Assembly (NCBI GenBank): GCA_934201655.1
Contig: CAKPXD010000042.1
Location: 1 to 10,356 of the forward strand
Length of the DNA: 10,356 nucleotides
Reading direction: 5' to 3'
Source of the DNA: an uncultured Streptococcus sp.
GTDB lineage: Bacteria > Bacillota > Bacilli > Lactobacillales > Streptococcaceae
The notes under the pieces were generated by a model, which was not told the DNA's origin, made no database searches, and worked only from the letters and a program-made list of their open reading frames with translations. The translations under genes were made by a program, and so were the position numbers. Shown in pieces: positions 1 to 6,934 of the stretch (positions within the stretch are counted from its first letter, which is position 1; the number at the start of each line of letters is the position of its first letter).

Positions 1-3
1 CGA

Positions 4-1419
4 TTACTTGTTAGAATATTTACGTTTCAATACAACTGTACTTGATAAGATGACGATTCCCGCAAACACCAAACCAGTTCCTACTGTTTCCCCTGTTTTA
101 GGAAGTTTTGGTTTCTCCTCCGTAGTAGTTGTCCCAGGAACGTCTGGTTTTGAGGTTGTAGTTGTCGTTGTTGTTGTAGTTGATTCTTCTGTTGTTGTAG
201 AAGTTGTTGTTGGCTCTTTTGTCGTGGTTGTAGAAGTTGTCGTTGGCTCTTCTGTTGTTGTAGTTGTAGAAGTTGTCGTTGGTTCTTCTGTCGTTGTGGT
301 TGTAGAAGTTGTCGCCGGACCTTCTGTTGTTGTGGTTGTCGTTGTTGTTGGCTCTTCTGTCGTTGTGGTTGTTGTCGTTGTAGTCGTGGTTGTTGTCGTT
401 GTGGTTGTAGTAGTCTTATCTCCACTACCCTCACCTGAACCAGTTTCTAAACGTGTCAAAGCACTGACTGAACGAGATTTTTGGAAGTTGCTTGCTGACC
501 ACTCCAAAACATTGGCAACTTTAGTACCTTTTGGAAGTTCTGACGTTAATTCTGTTGTGTACTCAATGTACATTGCCCAGTTCCAGTTGTCACCAAAGTT
601 AATGGTGAACCCTGTGATCTTACCATCCGCATTTCGAGTAAATTCAGCTTTTTTGCTAAAGTTATCGATTGGTTCCAATTTAAGAAGAGCTGCTTCATTT
701 GGAATCTTCTCTGGTTGAGTTGCATAACGAACGGCACGGAAAGAGCTTTCTACCAAGACTTGTCCACTATCACTAAAGTCATCCTTGATAACCATGTTGT
801 TTAATTTATCTTGAACTGCGTTCAAAACAACACGCCACTTGATGCGTTTAGGATTTTCTGAATCTTGGTAACCATATTTCATTTCATAGTCACCAGCTTC
901 ACCGTCTGTTTTATCATAATTAAGGGTATAATTTTCTGTCCCGAATTGGAAAGTATATTTACCTGATTCTGGTAAGTTGGTTACGTTTGGACGCACTGAA
1001 TATTTCAAAGACATTACTTTATCTTTGTAATTCTTAGAGAAATAATCGGTAAAGGTAATCGTTACTTTTTGAGTACTTGGGTCTGTTACTGCATTCCCAA
1101 TTACTTCACCACTGCTATGGGTAATTGGAAATTCTAGTTTAGTAATCAAGCCCAATTCTTTTGGAAGATCAAGTACCAGCACATCGCCTTCCTTAATTTG
1201 TTGAGTATCAGGGAAAGAAATGGTATTGGTTGCTTCCAACACTTTACCTGTGCTGATTTGAGTTTCCGATGTCAATGGTTGACCATCAACAGTGATTGTT
1301 GTTTTATTGGTATAGTCTGTAACATCAGCCGCAAAAACTGTTGTCAGTACTGTCAAAGATAACACGATTATACCTAAAAATGCAAACATCCGCATCGCGT
1401 TCTTTTTAAAATGATTCAT
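4..1419 (-). CDS. LPXTG-anchored surface adhesin, MSCRAMM-like head with Thr-rich stalk
   Basis: This encodes a 471-residue cell-wall protein, probably an adhesin; the ligand cannot be read from sequence. Residues 1-30 are a signal peptide (MNHFKKNAMR, a hydrophobic core, likely cleavage after VFA). Residues 31-325 look like two Ig-like domains of the Clf/Sdr/Cna type. TITFTDYFS at 120-128 resembles the TYTFTDYVD motif of staphylococcal MSCRAMM N2 domains, and KRIKWRVVLN at 191-200 resembles the start of an N3 domain. Residues 336-433 are an almost pure threonine stalk. LPKTG (439-443), a hydrophobic segment and KRKYSNK form the sortase A sorting signal. I chose the ATG at 1419 because an AAGAGGAG ribosome site lies 6 bases upstream; the in-frame ATG at 1452 falls inside the -10 box. 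The gene is monocistronic and downstream of hisS, so it is likely accessory. Surface anchoring is firm. The MSCRAMM fold is inferred from motifs. Confidence 0.88.
   Translation of the reverse strand: MNHFKKNAMRMFAFLGIIVLSLTVLTTVFAADVTDYTNKTTITVDGQPLTSETQISTGKVLEATNTISFPDTQQIKEGDVLVLDLPKELGLITKLEFPITHSSGEVIGNAVTDPSTQKVTITFTDYFSKNYKDKVMSLKYSVRPNVTNLPESGKYTFQFGTENYTLNYDKTDGEAGDYEMKYGYQDSENPKRIKWRVVLNAVQDKLNNMVIKDDFSDSGQVLVESSFRAVRYATQPEKIPNEAALLKLEPIDNFSKKAEFTRNADGKITGFTINFGDNWNWAMYIEYTTELTSELPKGTKVANVLEWSASNFQKSRSVSALTRLETGSGEGSGDKTTTTTTTTTTTTTTTTTTTEEPTTTTTTTTEGPATTSTTTTTEEPTTTSTTTTTEEPTTTSTTTTKEPTTTSTTTEESTTTTTTTTTSKPDVPGTTTTEEKPKLPKTGETVGTGLVFAGIVILSSTVVLKRKYSNK
154..414 (-). repeat. Degenerate Thr-codon repeat tract encoding the adhesin stalk
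   Basis: On the coding strand this is almost all ACN codons, giving residues 336-422 of the adhesin. It opens with a run of 19 threonines. Units of 10-12 residues follow, each opening with EEP, EGP, KEP or EES and continuing with TTTSTTTTT-like runs. All four Thr codons are mixed, so it is not a simple trinucleotide microsatellite, but the units are similar enough to recombine. Changes in unit number would stay in frame and change stalk length. Such Thr/Pro/Glu stalks usually span the cell wall and can be O-glycosylated; glycosylation here is inference. Confidence 0.85.
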
Positions 1420-1425
1420 GATTGA

Positions 1426-1433
1426 CTCCTCTT
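1426..1433 (-). promoter_or_regulatory. Ribosome binding site that fixes the adhesin start
   Basis: On the minus strand AAGAGGAG lies 6 bases before the ATG at 1419. No comparable site precedes the upstream in-frame ATG at 1452, which overlaps the -10 element. This supports the shorter 471-residue protein, which begins directly with a standard signal peptide. Confidence 0.85.
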
Positions 1434-1447
1434 TATTAATCAGATAT

Positions 1448-1476
1448 ATCATAGCATTTTTTGAATTCGTTTACAA
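1448..1476 (-). promoter_or_regulatory. Promoter of the adhesin gene
   Basis: On the minus strand, -35 TTGTAA (1471-1476), a 17-base spacer, and -10 TATGAT (1448-1453) preceded by TG one base upstream (TGCTATGAT). This is an extended -10 promoter, common in streptococci. Transcription should begin near 1441, giving a leader of about 20 bases. No operator is obvious. Confidence 0.75.
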
Positions 1477-1580
1477 GAGTTTTTCTTATTTTTTAGCATT
1501 TTATTCTATTAAATGTTCAGTTTTTCTGAGCCATTTTTTGTAAAATTTGATTTCAACGGTCGTCTTTTTTATTACTAAGT

Positions 1581-1605
1581 AAAAAGACCAGGGAAAATCC
1601 CTGGT
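1581..1605 (-). terminator. Rho-independent terminator of hisS
   Basis: A perfect 8-bp stem (ACCAGGGA at 1587-1594 with TCCCTGGT at 1598-1605) and a 3-base loop is followed on the minus strand by C and five T's (1581-1585). It lies 15 bases past the hisS stop, so hisS and the adhesin are separate transcription units. A weaker AT-rich inverted repeat, GTCTTTTT (1562-1569) with AAAAAGAC (1581-1588), overlaps it and could form as an alternative hairpin. Confidence 0.85.
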
Positions 1606-1619
1606 TCATTACTTTTCTA

Positions 1620-2900
1620 TTAGAATCCCAATTGTTCAAAAACTTCTGAGAAATTTTGACTGATAACATCAAGGGAAACTTGAACTTCTTCTCGCGTTTG
1701 GTTGTTCTTAACCTTGACTTGTCCACTTTCGACTTCGCTCTCTCCAAGAGTGATAAGGGTCTTAGCTCCAAAAACATCGGCTGATTTGAACTGCGCTTTA
1801 AGTTTACGATTGAGGTAATCACGCTCTGCTTTGAAGCCTTGTTGGCGCAATGCTTGTACTAACTCCAAGGCTTTCAGGTTAGCTCCTTCACCAAGAACAG
1901 CAATGTAGACGTCTAGGGCGTTTTCGATAGGTAGGGCCACACCTTGCTTTTCAAGGACTAGAAGAAGACGCTCTACACCAAGTCCAAAACCAAATCCAGC
2001 AGTTTCAGGACCACCGAAGTAAGCAACCAAGCCATCGTAGCGACCACCTGCACAGACTGTTAGAGCATTGCCCTCAATCTCTGTGATGAACTCGAAAATG
2101 GTGTGGTTATAGTAATCCAAACCACGCACCATATTGGTATCGATGATATAGTCTACTCCTAGATTCTCCAACATCTGACGAACAGCATCAAAGTGAGCTT
2201 GGCTTTCTGCATCCAGGTAATCCAAGATAGATGGTGCATTCTCCACAGCTACCTTGTCTTCTTTTTCCTTCGAGTCCAAGACACGAAGAGGGTTTTCCTC
2301 CAAACGACGTTGGCTATCTTTAGACAAACTATCTTTGAGCGGTGTTAAGTAGTCAATCAAGGCTTGACGATAGGCTGCACGGCTCTCAGGATTTCCAAGA
2401 GTGTTGAGGTGTAGTTTGACACCTTGTATGCCGATTGCTTTCAAGAAGTGGGCTGCCATAGCGATCGTTTCTACATCGGTAGCTGGATTGCTAGAGCCAA
2501 AGCACTCCACACCAATCTGGTGGAATTGGCGCAAACGCCCTGCTTGTGGGCGCTCATAGCGGAACATTGGGCCCATGTAGTAGAACTTGCTTGGCTTTTG
2601 CACTTCTGGTGCGAAGAGTTTGTTTTCCACATAAGAACGAACGACTGGAGCAGTTCCTTCTGGACGGAGGGTAATATGGCGGTCACCCTTGTCATAGAAA
2701 TCATACATTTCCTTGGTTACGATATCGGTTGTGTCTCCAACAGAACGACTGATGACTTCGTAGTGCTCAAAAATTGGGGTACGTACTTCTGCGTAGTTGT
2801 AGCGTTTGAAGATTTCACGCGCAAATCCTTCAACGTACTGCCATTTGGCAGAGTCAGCAGGTAAAATATCCTGCGTTCCTTTTGGTTTTTGTAATTTCAT
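1620..2900 (-). CDS. hisS: Histidyl-tRNA synthetase
   Basis: This cytoplasmic class II aminoacyl-tRNA synthetase charges tRNA-His with histidine using ATP and acts as a homodimer. The 426 residues match the family's usual 420-430. The class II core shows the RPEGT motif (79-83), motif 2 around [19 protein letters not shown] (112-130), the histidine-A loop MVRGLDYY (257-264) with the catalytic-type Arg259, GGRYDGL (286-292) and motif 3 [12 protein letters not shown] (302-313). An anticodon-binding domain follows from about 330. The start [15 protein letters not shown] is the canonical N-terminus, with AGAGGA 6 bases upstream. The protein ends in QLGF; my memory of the pneumococcal protein is that it is about three residues longer. 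It has its own promoter and terminator. The leader is only about 30 bases, so there is no room for a T-box. Identification is essentially certain. Confidence 0.98.
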   Translation of the reverse strand: MKLQKPKGTQDILPADSAKWQYVEGFAREIFKRYNYAEVRTPIFEHYEVISRSVGDTTDIVTKEMYDFYDKGDRHITLRPEGTAPVVRSYVENKLFAPEVQKPSKFYYMGPMFRYERPQAGRLRQFHQIGVECFGSSNPATDVETIAMAAHFLKAIGIQGVKLHLNTLGNPESRAAYRQALIDYLTPLKDSLSKDSQRRLEENPLRVLDSKEKEDKVAVENAPSILDYLDAESQAHFDAVRQMLENLGVDYIIDTNMVRGLDYYNHTIFEFITEIEGNALTVCAGGRYDGLVAYFGGPETAGFGFGLGVERLLLVLEKQGVALPIENALDVYIAVLGEGANLKALELVQALRQQGFKAERDYLNRKLKAQFKSADVFGAKTLITLGESEVESGQVKVKNNQTREEVQVSLDVISQNFSEVFEQLGF

Positions 2901-2930
2901 AGAGAATCCTCTTTCTAACTTAATAGTCCT

Positions 2931-2939
2931 ATTTTACCA
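2931..2939 (-). promoter_or_regulatory. hisS: Probable hisS promoter (extended -10)
   Basis: The minus strand reads TGGTAAAAT (TG at 2938-2939, hexamer TAAAAT at 2931-2936). No good -35 hexamer lies 17 bases upstream (best TGTCCC), so the promoter would depend on the TG extension. It lies about 30 bases before the start codon. Confidence 0.6.
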
Positions 2940-2962
2940 TAAATAAAGGGATTGGGACAGTC

Positions 2963-2997
2963 AGAGGAGTAAAGAAATAGCTTTAGTCTATTCCTCT
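2963..2997. repeat. Imperfect inverted repeat in the hisS / S-component divergent gap
   Basis: AGAGG (2963-2967) pairs with CCTCT (2993-2997), and AATAG (2976-2980) pairs with CTATT (2988-2992). The loop is 7 bases and the left arm carries a bulge of about 8 bases. There is no T-tract, so it is not a typical terminator. It lies upstream of both divergent promoters, so it would not be in either main transcript. It could be a remnant of a small dispersed element or a protein site; I do not recognise it. Confidence 0.4.
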
Positions 2998-3037
2998 TTC
3001 ATCTAGTTTCCGGACAAATAGCAAATATCAGCCAGTA

Positions 3038-3066
3038 TTTACAATCTAAGCCAGGCATGATACAAT
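3038..3066 (+). promoter_or_regulatory. Promoter of the ECF S-component gene
   Basis: TTTACA (3038-3043), a 17-base spacer and TACAAT (3061-3066) with an upstream TG (TGATACAAT) make a near-consensus, extended -10 promoter. Transcription should start near 3073, about 24 bases before the ATG. No MET-box or hairpin riboswitch is seen between promoter and gene. Confidence 0.8.
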
Positions 3067-3096
3067 GAAAACCATCAGATATACGAAGGAGAACTT

Positions 3097-3669
3097 ATGA
3101 AAAAGAATATCTTGACAACCCTTGTTGCTGCCCTTGTCTACTTTCTCTGTATCGGAGTGGGGGTTCTACTAGGGAACCTTGTCGACCACACTGGAAATAT
3201 GTTTTACGCCCCTGCCTTTTCTGCTCTTGTAGGTGGTAGCGTCTATATGATTCTTTTAGCCAAAGTGCCTCGTTTCGGAGCGATTACATCGATAGGACTT
3301 GTGATTGCTCTCTTTTTCCTCGGGAGTAAGCATGGTGCTGGAGCCTTTCTGCCAGGTATTATCTGCGGTCTTGCAGCAGATGGCATCGCTCACCTAGGAC
3401 ATTACAAGGATAAGGTCAAGAACCTTCTTTCCTTCCTAGTTTTTGCCTTTGGTACTACTGGTCCCATCCTACTCATGTGGTTGACCCCTCAAGCCTATAT
3501 CGCAACTCTAGTCGCTCGTGGAAAATCTCAGGACTATATCGATCGCATTATGGTTGCACCGAATCCTACTAATATCCTCCTCTTTATCACAAGTATTCTC
3601 ATCGGCGCTCTACTTGGTGCCCTGATTGGACAAACACTTAGTAAGAAATTAGCACATAAAACATCATAA
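3097..3669 (+). CDS. MptD/Trep_Strep-family putative ECF transporter S component
   Basis: This encodes a 190-residue integral membrane protein with about six hydrophobic segments (roughly 7-27, 35-54, 58-75, 82-98, 107-129 and 158-182), charged termini and no signal peptide. Its size, topology and sequence (for example LVDHTGNMFYAPAFSALVGG and FLPGIICGLAADGIAHLG) fit the Trep_Strep family, annotated as MptD-type substrate-binding S components of energy-coupling factor transporters. Such proteins capture a small vitamin, metal or metabolite and rely on an EcfA-EcfA'-EcfT module for energy. No ATPase or EcfT gene is adjacent, so it would have to borrow the shared module encoded elsewhere. The substrate is not known to me. 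AAGGAGA lies 4 bases upstream of the ATG. It is the only plus-strand gene, has its own promoter, and converges on the methionine operon. The family call is fairly sure; the transport role is by family. Confidence 0.82.
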   Translation: MKKNILTTLVAALVYFLCIGVGVLLGNLVDHTGNMFYAPAFSALVGGSVYMILLAKVPRFGAITSIGLVIALFFLGSKHGAGAFLPGIICGLAADGIAHLGHYKDKVKNLLSFLVFAFGTTGPILLMWLTPQAYIATLVARGKSQDYIDRIMVAPNPTNILLFITSILIGALLGALIGQTLSKKLAHKTS

Positions 3670-3693
3670 AAAAGAGCCAGGTGGCTCTTTTTT
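3668..3693. terminator. Bidirectional terminator between the S-component gene and metI
   Basis: A perfect 12-bp inverted repeat (AAAAAAGAGCCA at 3668-3679, TGGCTCTTTTTT at 3682-3693) gives a GC-rich core flanked by A6 and T6, so it works in either direction. The stop codons of both converging genes (3667-3669 plus, 3692-3694 minus) lie in or at the edge of the stem. Confidence 0.93.
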
Positions 3694-4384
3694 ATTTATG
3701 ACTTAATTTCTTGGTCAAGAAATCTCCCAAAAATTGGATAGAAAAGATAATCAAGATAATGATGAGGGTCGCAAGAATAGTCACATCGTGATTGTAACGG
3801 TTAAAACCATAAGCGATCGCTACGTTACCGATACCTCCAGCCCCAACTGCTCCCGCCATAGCTGTTTCACCGACTAGTGAAATCAAGGTCACAGTCGTCA
3901 CGCGGATCAAGTCTGGAAGTCCTTCTGATAGGTAAACTCCTACGATATCCCAAAATGTCGCTCCACTTGCTTGAGCCGCCTCAATGACACCACCATCAAG
4001 CTCTGATAAAACTACTTGAACCTGACGAGCAAAGAAGGCAAAAACTGCAAAAGAAAGTGGTACGATAGCTGCATTTGGCCCGATACTTGTCCCTACGATC
4101 AAATGAGAGAAGGGTGACAAGACAGCCAAGAGAATGATAAAAGGAACTGCACGGAAGATTGAGGTAATCTTATCCAAAACCCAAAAAACAACTTTATCTT
4201 CTAAGACGCCACCCGGTCCAGTTAAGACGAGAAAAAGTCCTGCAACTAGTCCTAGGAATCCTCCAATGATAAAGGAAAGAACTGTCATATAAAGTGTTAA
4301 GTAAATAGCTGTCCCCCAGCCCGCTTGGCCTAACCAACCCATCTTGTAGACGTTTGGTAAATATGTTTGGATCAAGTCTGCCAT
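3692..4384 (-). CDS. metI: Methionine ABC transporter permease MetI
   Basis: This is the membrane subunit of the MetNIQ importer. Two copies form the channel through which methionine delivered by MetQ crosses, powered by MetN. The 230 residues carry about five membrane segments (near 27-53, 75-92, 104-125, 163-187 and 199-221), the usual number for MetI. The EAA coupling loop that docks on the ATPase is visible as EAAQASGATFWDIVGVYLSE (135-154). The GETAMAGAVGAGGIGNVAI stretch (172-190) is typical of this permease family. The start lies 1 base after the metN stop. A strong GGAGG at 4393-4397, inside the end of metN, precedes it by 8 bases. It is the last gene of the operon and ends in the terminator at 3668-3693. 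Confidence 0.95.
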   Translation of the reverse strand: MADLIQTYLPNVYKMGWLGQAGWGTAIYLTLYMTVLSFIIGGFLGLVAGLFLVLTGPGGVLEDKVVFWVLDKITSIFRAVPFIILLAVLSPFSHLIVGTSIGPNAAIVPLSFAVFAFFARQVQVVLSELDGGVIEAAQASGATFWDIVGVYLSEGLPDLIRVTTVTLISLVGETAMAGAVGAGGIGNVAIAYGFNRYNHDVTILATLIIILIIFSIQFLGDFLTKKLSHK

Positions 4385-4385
4385 C

Positions 4386-5447
4386 TTACTGTCCTCCCTT
4401 CAATACTTTTAGTTGTACACCAGCCTGATGGATAGCTTCTTGAGCTTTTGCCAGTGCTTCTTTTTCCCCTGACAAGACAACCACAAGCTCACCCACAGGA
4501 GTACCATCCAAAATTTCGATGTTTCCATAGAGAATATTGGCTGTTACTTGGTAGTGCTTATACAATTCATTTAAAAGCGGCTCATCTGTAGAAGCGCCTG
4601 CATACTTGAGTTGTACCAAAATGCTATTTTCAGATAAGTGCTCCACGATTTCTTGCTTTTCAATCTTGACCATAGCTTCATCAATACCAGTAGCCGTTGA
4701 GATAAAGTCCTGGGTCAATGGTTGCTTAGGATCTGAGAAGATTTCAAGAACGCTACCTTCTTCAATCAAGCGGCCATCCTGCATGACTGCTACACGATTA
4801 GCAATGTCTTTGACAATCTGCATCTCGTGCGTAATCAAGACAACGGTCAAGCCTAGTTTACGGTTCAAATCTTGTAATAGAGACAAGATTTGCTTAGTTG
4901 TCTTAGGGTCTAGGGCAGAAGTTGACTCGTCAGAAATCAAGATTTTTGGATCATTGGCCAAGGCACGCGCAATAGCTACACGCTGTTTTTGTCCACCAGA
5001 AAGTTGTGAAGGATAGTTTTCAGCACGGTCAGCCAATCCGACCAAGTCTAATAATTCAGCCACTTTAGCCTTCTTATCTTTCTCACTAAGTCCAGAGTGT
5101 TTGAGAGCAAAAGCTACGTTTTCCTCTGCTGTCTTCTGACTCATCAGGTTAAAGTGTTGGAAAATCATCCCAATATCTTGACGCTTACGACGTAATTGCC
5201 CGGCAGTTAAGGTTTCTTTACCATCGAAAATCACATCATCATCTACAGTAATTCGACCTGCAGATGGTTTTTGTAAAAGATTAATAACACGAACTAGGGT
5301 TGATTTCCCTGCTCCAGAATATCCAACGATTCCGTAGATATCCCCTTCTTTGATGTGAATGGTCACATCCTTGACCGCTGTGATGGTTCTTTTCTTTTGA
5401 TGAAAAGTCACATCAATCTGGTCTAATTTGATAATGTCTCTACTCAT
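4386..5447 (-). CDS. metN: Methionine ABC transporter ATP-binding protein MetN
   Basis: This is the cytoplasmic ATPase that drives methionine import; a dimer sits under two MetI. In its 353 residues I see Walker [10 protein letters not shown] (42-50), Q-loop Q97, signature LSGGQKQR (149-156), Walker B ILISDE (169-174) with SALDP after it, and the switch histidine H207 in ITHEM. Residues from about 265 to 350 form the C-terminal NIL/ACT-like domain, which in MetN binds methionine and shuts transport when internal methionine is high. Length and order match MetN, not a generic amino-acid ATPase that lacks the tail. The ATG overlaps the last 8 bases of the M20 gene. Its own ribosome site is weak: AGAAG only 3 bases away, and GAGGAG 13 bases away. 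Translation is therefore probably coupled to the upstream gene. Confidence 0.96.
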   Translation of the reverse strand: MSRDIIKLDQIDVTFHQKKRTITAVKDVTIHIKEGDIYGIVGYSGAGKSTLVRVINLLQKPSAGRITVDDDVIFDGKETLTAGQLRRKRQDIGMIFQHFNLMSQKTAEENVAFALKHSGLSEKDKKAKVAELLDLVGLADRAENYPSQLSGGQKQRVAIARALANDPKILISDESTSALDPKTTKQILSLLQDLNRKLGLTVVLITHEMQIVKDIANRVAVMQDGRLIEEGSVLEIFSDPKQPLTQDFISTATGIDEAMVKIEKQEIVEHLSENSILVQLKYAGASTDEPLLNELYKHYQVTANILYGNIEILDGTPVGELVVVLSGEKEALAKAQEAIHQAGVQLKVLKGGQ

Positions 5448-6813
5448 AACTTCTAATCAGCTCCTCTACTAATTCAATATGGGTGTAATAATCGGCGATT
5501 CGCACGTTTTCATCTCCACCATGGTCTCGGCTATTGGCATTTCCTAGACCAAAGGCAACCATGGGTACTTCTAAGGCATCAAATACCGTATGCATGGGAC
5601 CTGTACCAGCTGTTGTCGGCAAGACAGATACGCCCTGTGGATAGAATTTCTTGGCCAGCTCAATGACATTGAGAATGGCTGGCGCACTCATATCGCTTCG
5701 ATAACTCATCTCACCCAAAGTATAGTACAATTCTACCTTATCAAAGCCATTTTTGTCTAGTTGTTTTCGGATTTTCTCCAAAACATCATGGGGGTCAAGC
5801 CCTGGAACCAAACGGACTTCTAGCTTGGCGCTAGCCTCTGCTGGCAAGATTGTTTTTACTCCTTGACCTTGATAACCAGACTGAATTCCTTCGATATTGA
5901 GCGCTGGTTCAAAGAAAAAACGTTTTAGAAAGGCGATACGTTCCTCTTGTAAAAGTGGCAATTCCAAGCCATAAATCTGACTGATTTCCTCTGGATTGCG
6001 TTGGGCATAGGTTTCAACCAAGGCTAACTCACGTTCGTTTGGTTCCTGCACATCATCGTACAAACCTTCTACCAAGATACGGCCATCGGCAGCGCGAAGA
6101 CTAGTCAAAGCTTGAATGAGATACCATGGAGCTGATTCGATGACTCCACCATAGCTAGAATGGATATCGACGTCTGCACTCTTGACCTTGGCATCAAAGG
6201 TCACAATTCCCTTGTTTCCACCAGAGATTTCTAACTGTTCTAAAGCATTCTTTGTTCCTTGTTCCCAGACTAATAAATCTGCGCCTCGGAGTTTGTCCGC
6301 ATGTTTTTCTAAATATTTATCCAAATCCATAGAGGCCGATTCCTCTGCCCCTTCCATGATGAAGCTGATATTGACTGGAAGATCATCGTGATGTTGCATG
6401 TATTTTCTCAGAGCGCTCAAGCGAGCAGTGATATGCCCCTTGTCATCATCAACCCCGCGCCCATACATAATGCCATCACACACAGAGAGTGTAAAAGGAT
6501 CCTCGGTCCAAACTTGATCACCATCTGCTGGTACTGTGTCATAGTGGTTGTAGAAAATGATAGTCTTGGCATTTGGTCGTGAACTTTTGAAATGTGCCAT
6601 GACAAAAGGCGCTGTATAGCTCTCGTCAATCTCAACTTCTGCACCAACACGTTTAAAAATCTCACCTAGATAACGAGCCACCTCTTTCAGGCCGACTTGT
6701 TGGGCAAAGACTGATTTTTTAGAAATCAAGGTACGCAAAACTTCAAAATAATGTTGCGCTACATGATCCTTTTCAAACTTTTCAATTTGTTCTTCTTGGC
6801 TAGGGAAAACCAT
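5440..6813 (-). CDS. M20-family zinc metallopeptidase (dipeptidase/carboxypeptidase type)
   Basis: This 457-residue cytoplasmic hydrolase has no signal peptide. The two-zinc site of M20 enzymes is complete. H90 and D92 lie in NHYDTVP. The bridging D123 is in GRGVDDDKG. The catalytic base E157 and ligand E158 are in MEGAEES. E184 sits in LVWEQG, where the family has Asp or Glu. H431 is in [16 protein letters not shown] (216-223) marks the inserted dimerisation domain. It most resembles CNDP/DUG1-like dipeptidases, but the exact substrate is unknown. It lies inside the methionine uptake operon, between metQ and metN, so it may release methionine or related residues from short peptides or acylated amino acids; that is inference. 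The start has AAAGG 10 bases upstream. I see no promoter of its own, so it should be transcribed through from metQ. Confidence 0.9.
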   Translation of the reverse strand: MVFPSQEEQIEKFEKDHVAQHYFEVLRTLISKKSVFAQQVGLKEVARYLGEIFKRVGAEVEIDESYTAPFVMAHFKSSRPNAKTIIFYNHYDTVPADGDQVWTEDPFTLSVCDGIMYGRGVDDDKGHITARLSALRKYMQHHDDLPVNISFIMEGAEESASMDLDKYLEKHADKLRGADLLVWEQGTKNALEQLEISGGNKGIVTFDAKVKSADVDIHSSYGGVIESAPWYLIQALTSLRAADGRILVEGLYDDVQEPNERELALVETYAQRNPEEISQIYGLELPLLQEERIAFLKRFFFEPALNIEGIQSGYQGQGVKTILPAEASAKLEVRLVPGLDPHDVLEKIRKQLDKNGFDKVELYYTLGEMSYRSDMSAPAILNVIELAKKFYPQGVSVLPTTAGTGPMHTVFDALEVPMVAFGLGNANSRDHGGDENVRIADYYTHIELVEELIRSYE

Positions 6814-6836
6814 TTTCTCTCTACCTTTCTACTAGG

Positions 6837-6863
6837 ACTTGTACCTTTAGAATCAATACAAGT
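6837..6863. repeat. Short inverted repeat before the M20 gene
   Basis: ACTTGTA (6837-6843) and TACAAGT (6857-6863) are perfect 7-base complements around a 13-base loop, lying 24 bases upstream of the M20 start codon. In the transcript it would form a modest AT-rich hairpin just before the ribosome site. It could affect stability or translation, or be chance. Confidence 0.35.
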
Positions 6864-6890
6864 GGATTTCATTTGTTTTAGGCTCTATAT

Positions 6891-6924
6891 AAAAGCAAGA
6901 GGTGGAAAAAATCTCTCCCACCTC
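6891..6924 (-). terminator. Intercistronic hairpin after metQ, probably a leaky terminator
   Basis: On the minus strand GAGGTGG (6918-6924) pairs with CCACCTC (6899-6905) around a 12-base loop, followed by TTGCTTTT, an interrupted T-tract. It begins 10 bases past the metQ stop, and the next gene starts about 85 bases further with no convincing promoter. The imperfect T-tract and lack of promoter suggest partial termination or a block to 3' decay, which would leave more metQ message than transporter message. Confidence 0.6.
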
Positions 6925-6934
6925 CCTGTGTTTA

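Noticed and set aside
81..434. Minus-strand Gln/Arg-rich frame in the same stalk.
   Set aside because: It is a frame-shifted reading of the Thr repeat; low complexity only, with no start signal.
8..718. Long plus-strand reading frame rich in valine opposite the adhesin stalk.
   Set aside because: It is the complement of the ACN threonine codons (GTN reads as valine). It has no ribosome site and no family resemblance, while the minus-strand frame has a signal peptide and LPXTG.
1420..1452. Upstream in-frame extension of the adhesin (start at 1452).
   Set aside because: The ATG lies in the -10 box, and the added residues spoil the signal peptide; the ATG at 1419 has a good ribosome site.
2424..2864. 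Plus-strand frame opposite hisS.
   Set aside because: It is an antisense shadow of a certain hisS; no ribosome site and no recognisable protein.
2901..2940. T-box riboswitch upstream of hisS.
   Set aside because: The leader is only about 30 bases, with no Stem I, T-box sequence or terminator/antiterminator pair.
4606..5016. Plus-strand frame opposite metN.
   Set aside because: It is an antisense shadow of the ATPase; no promoter or ribosome site.
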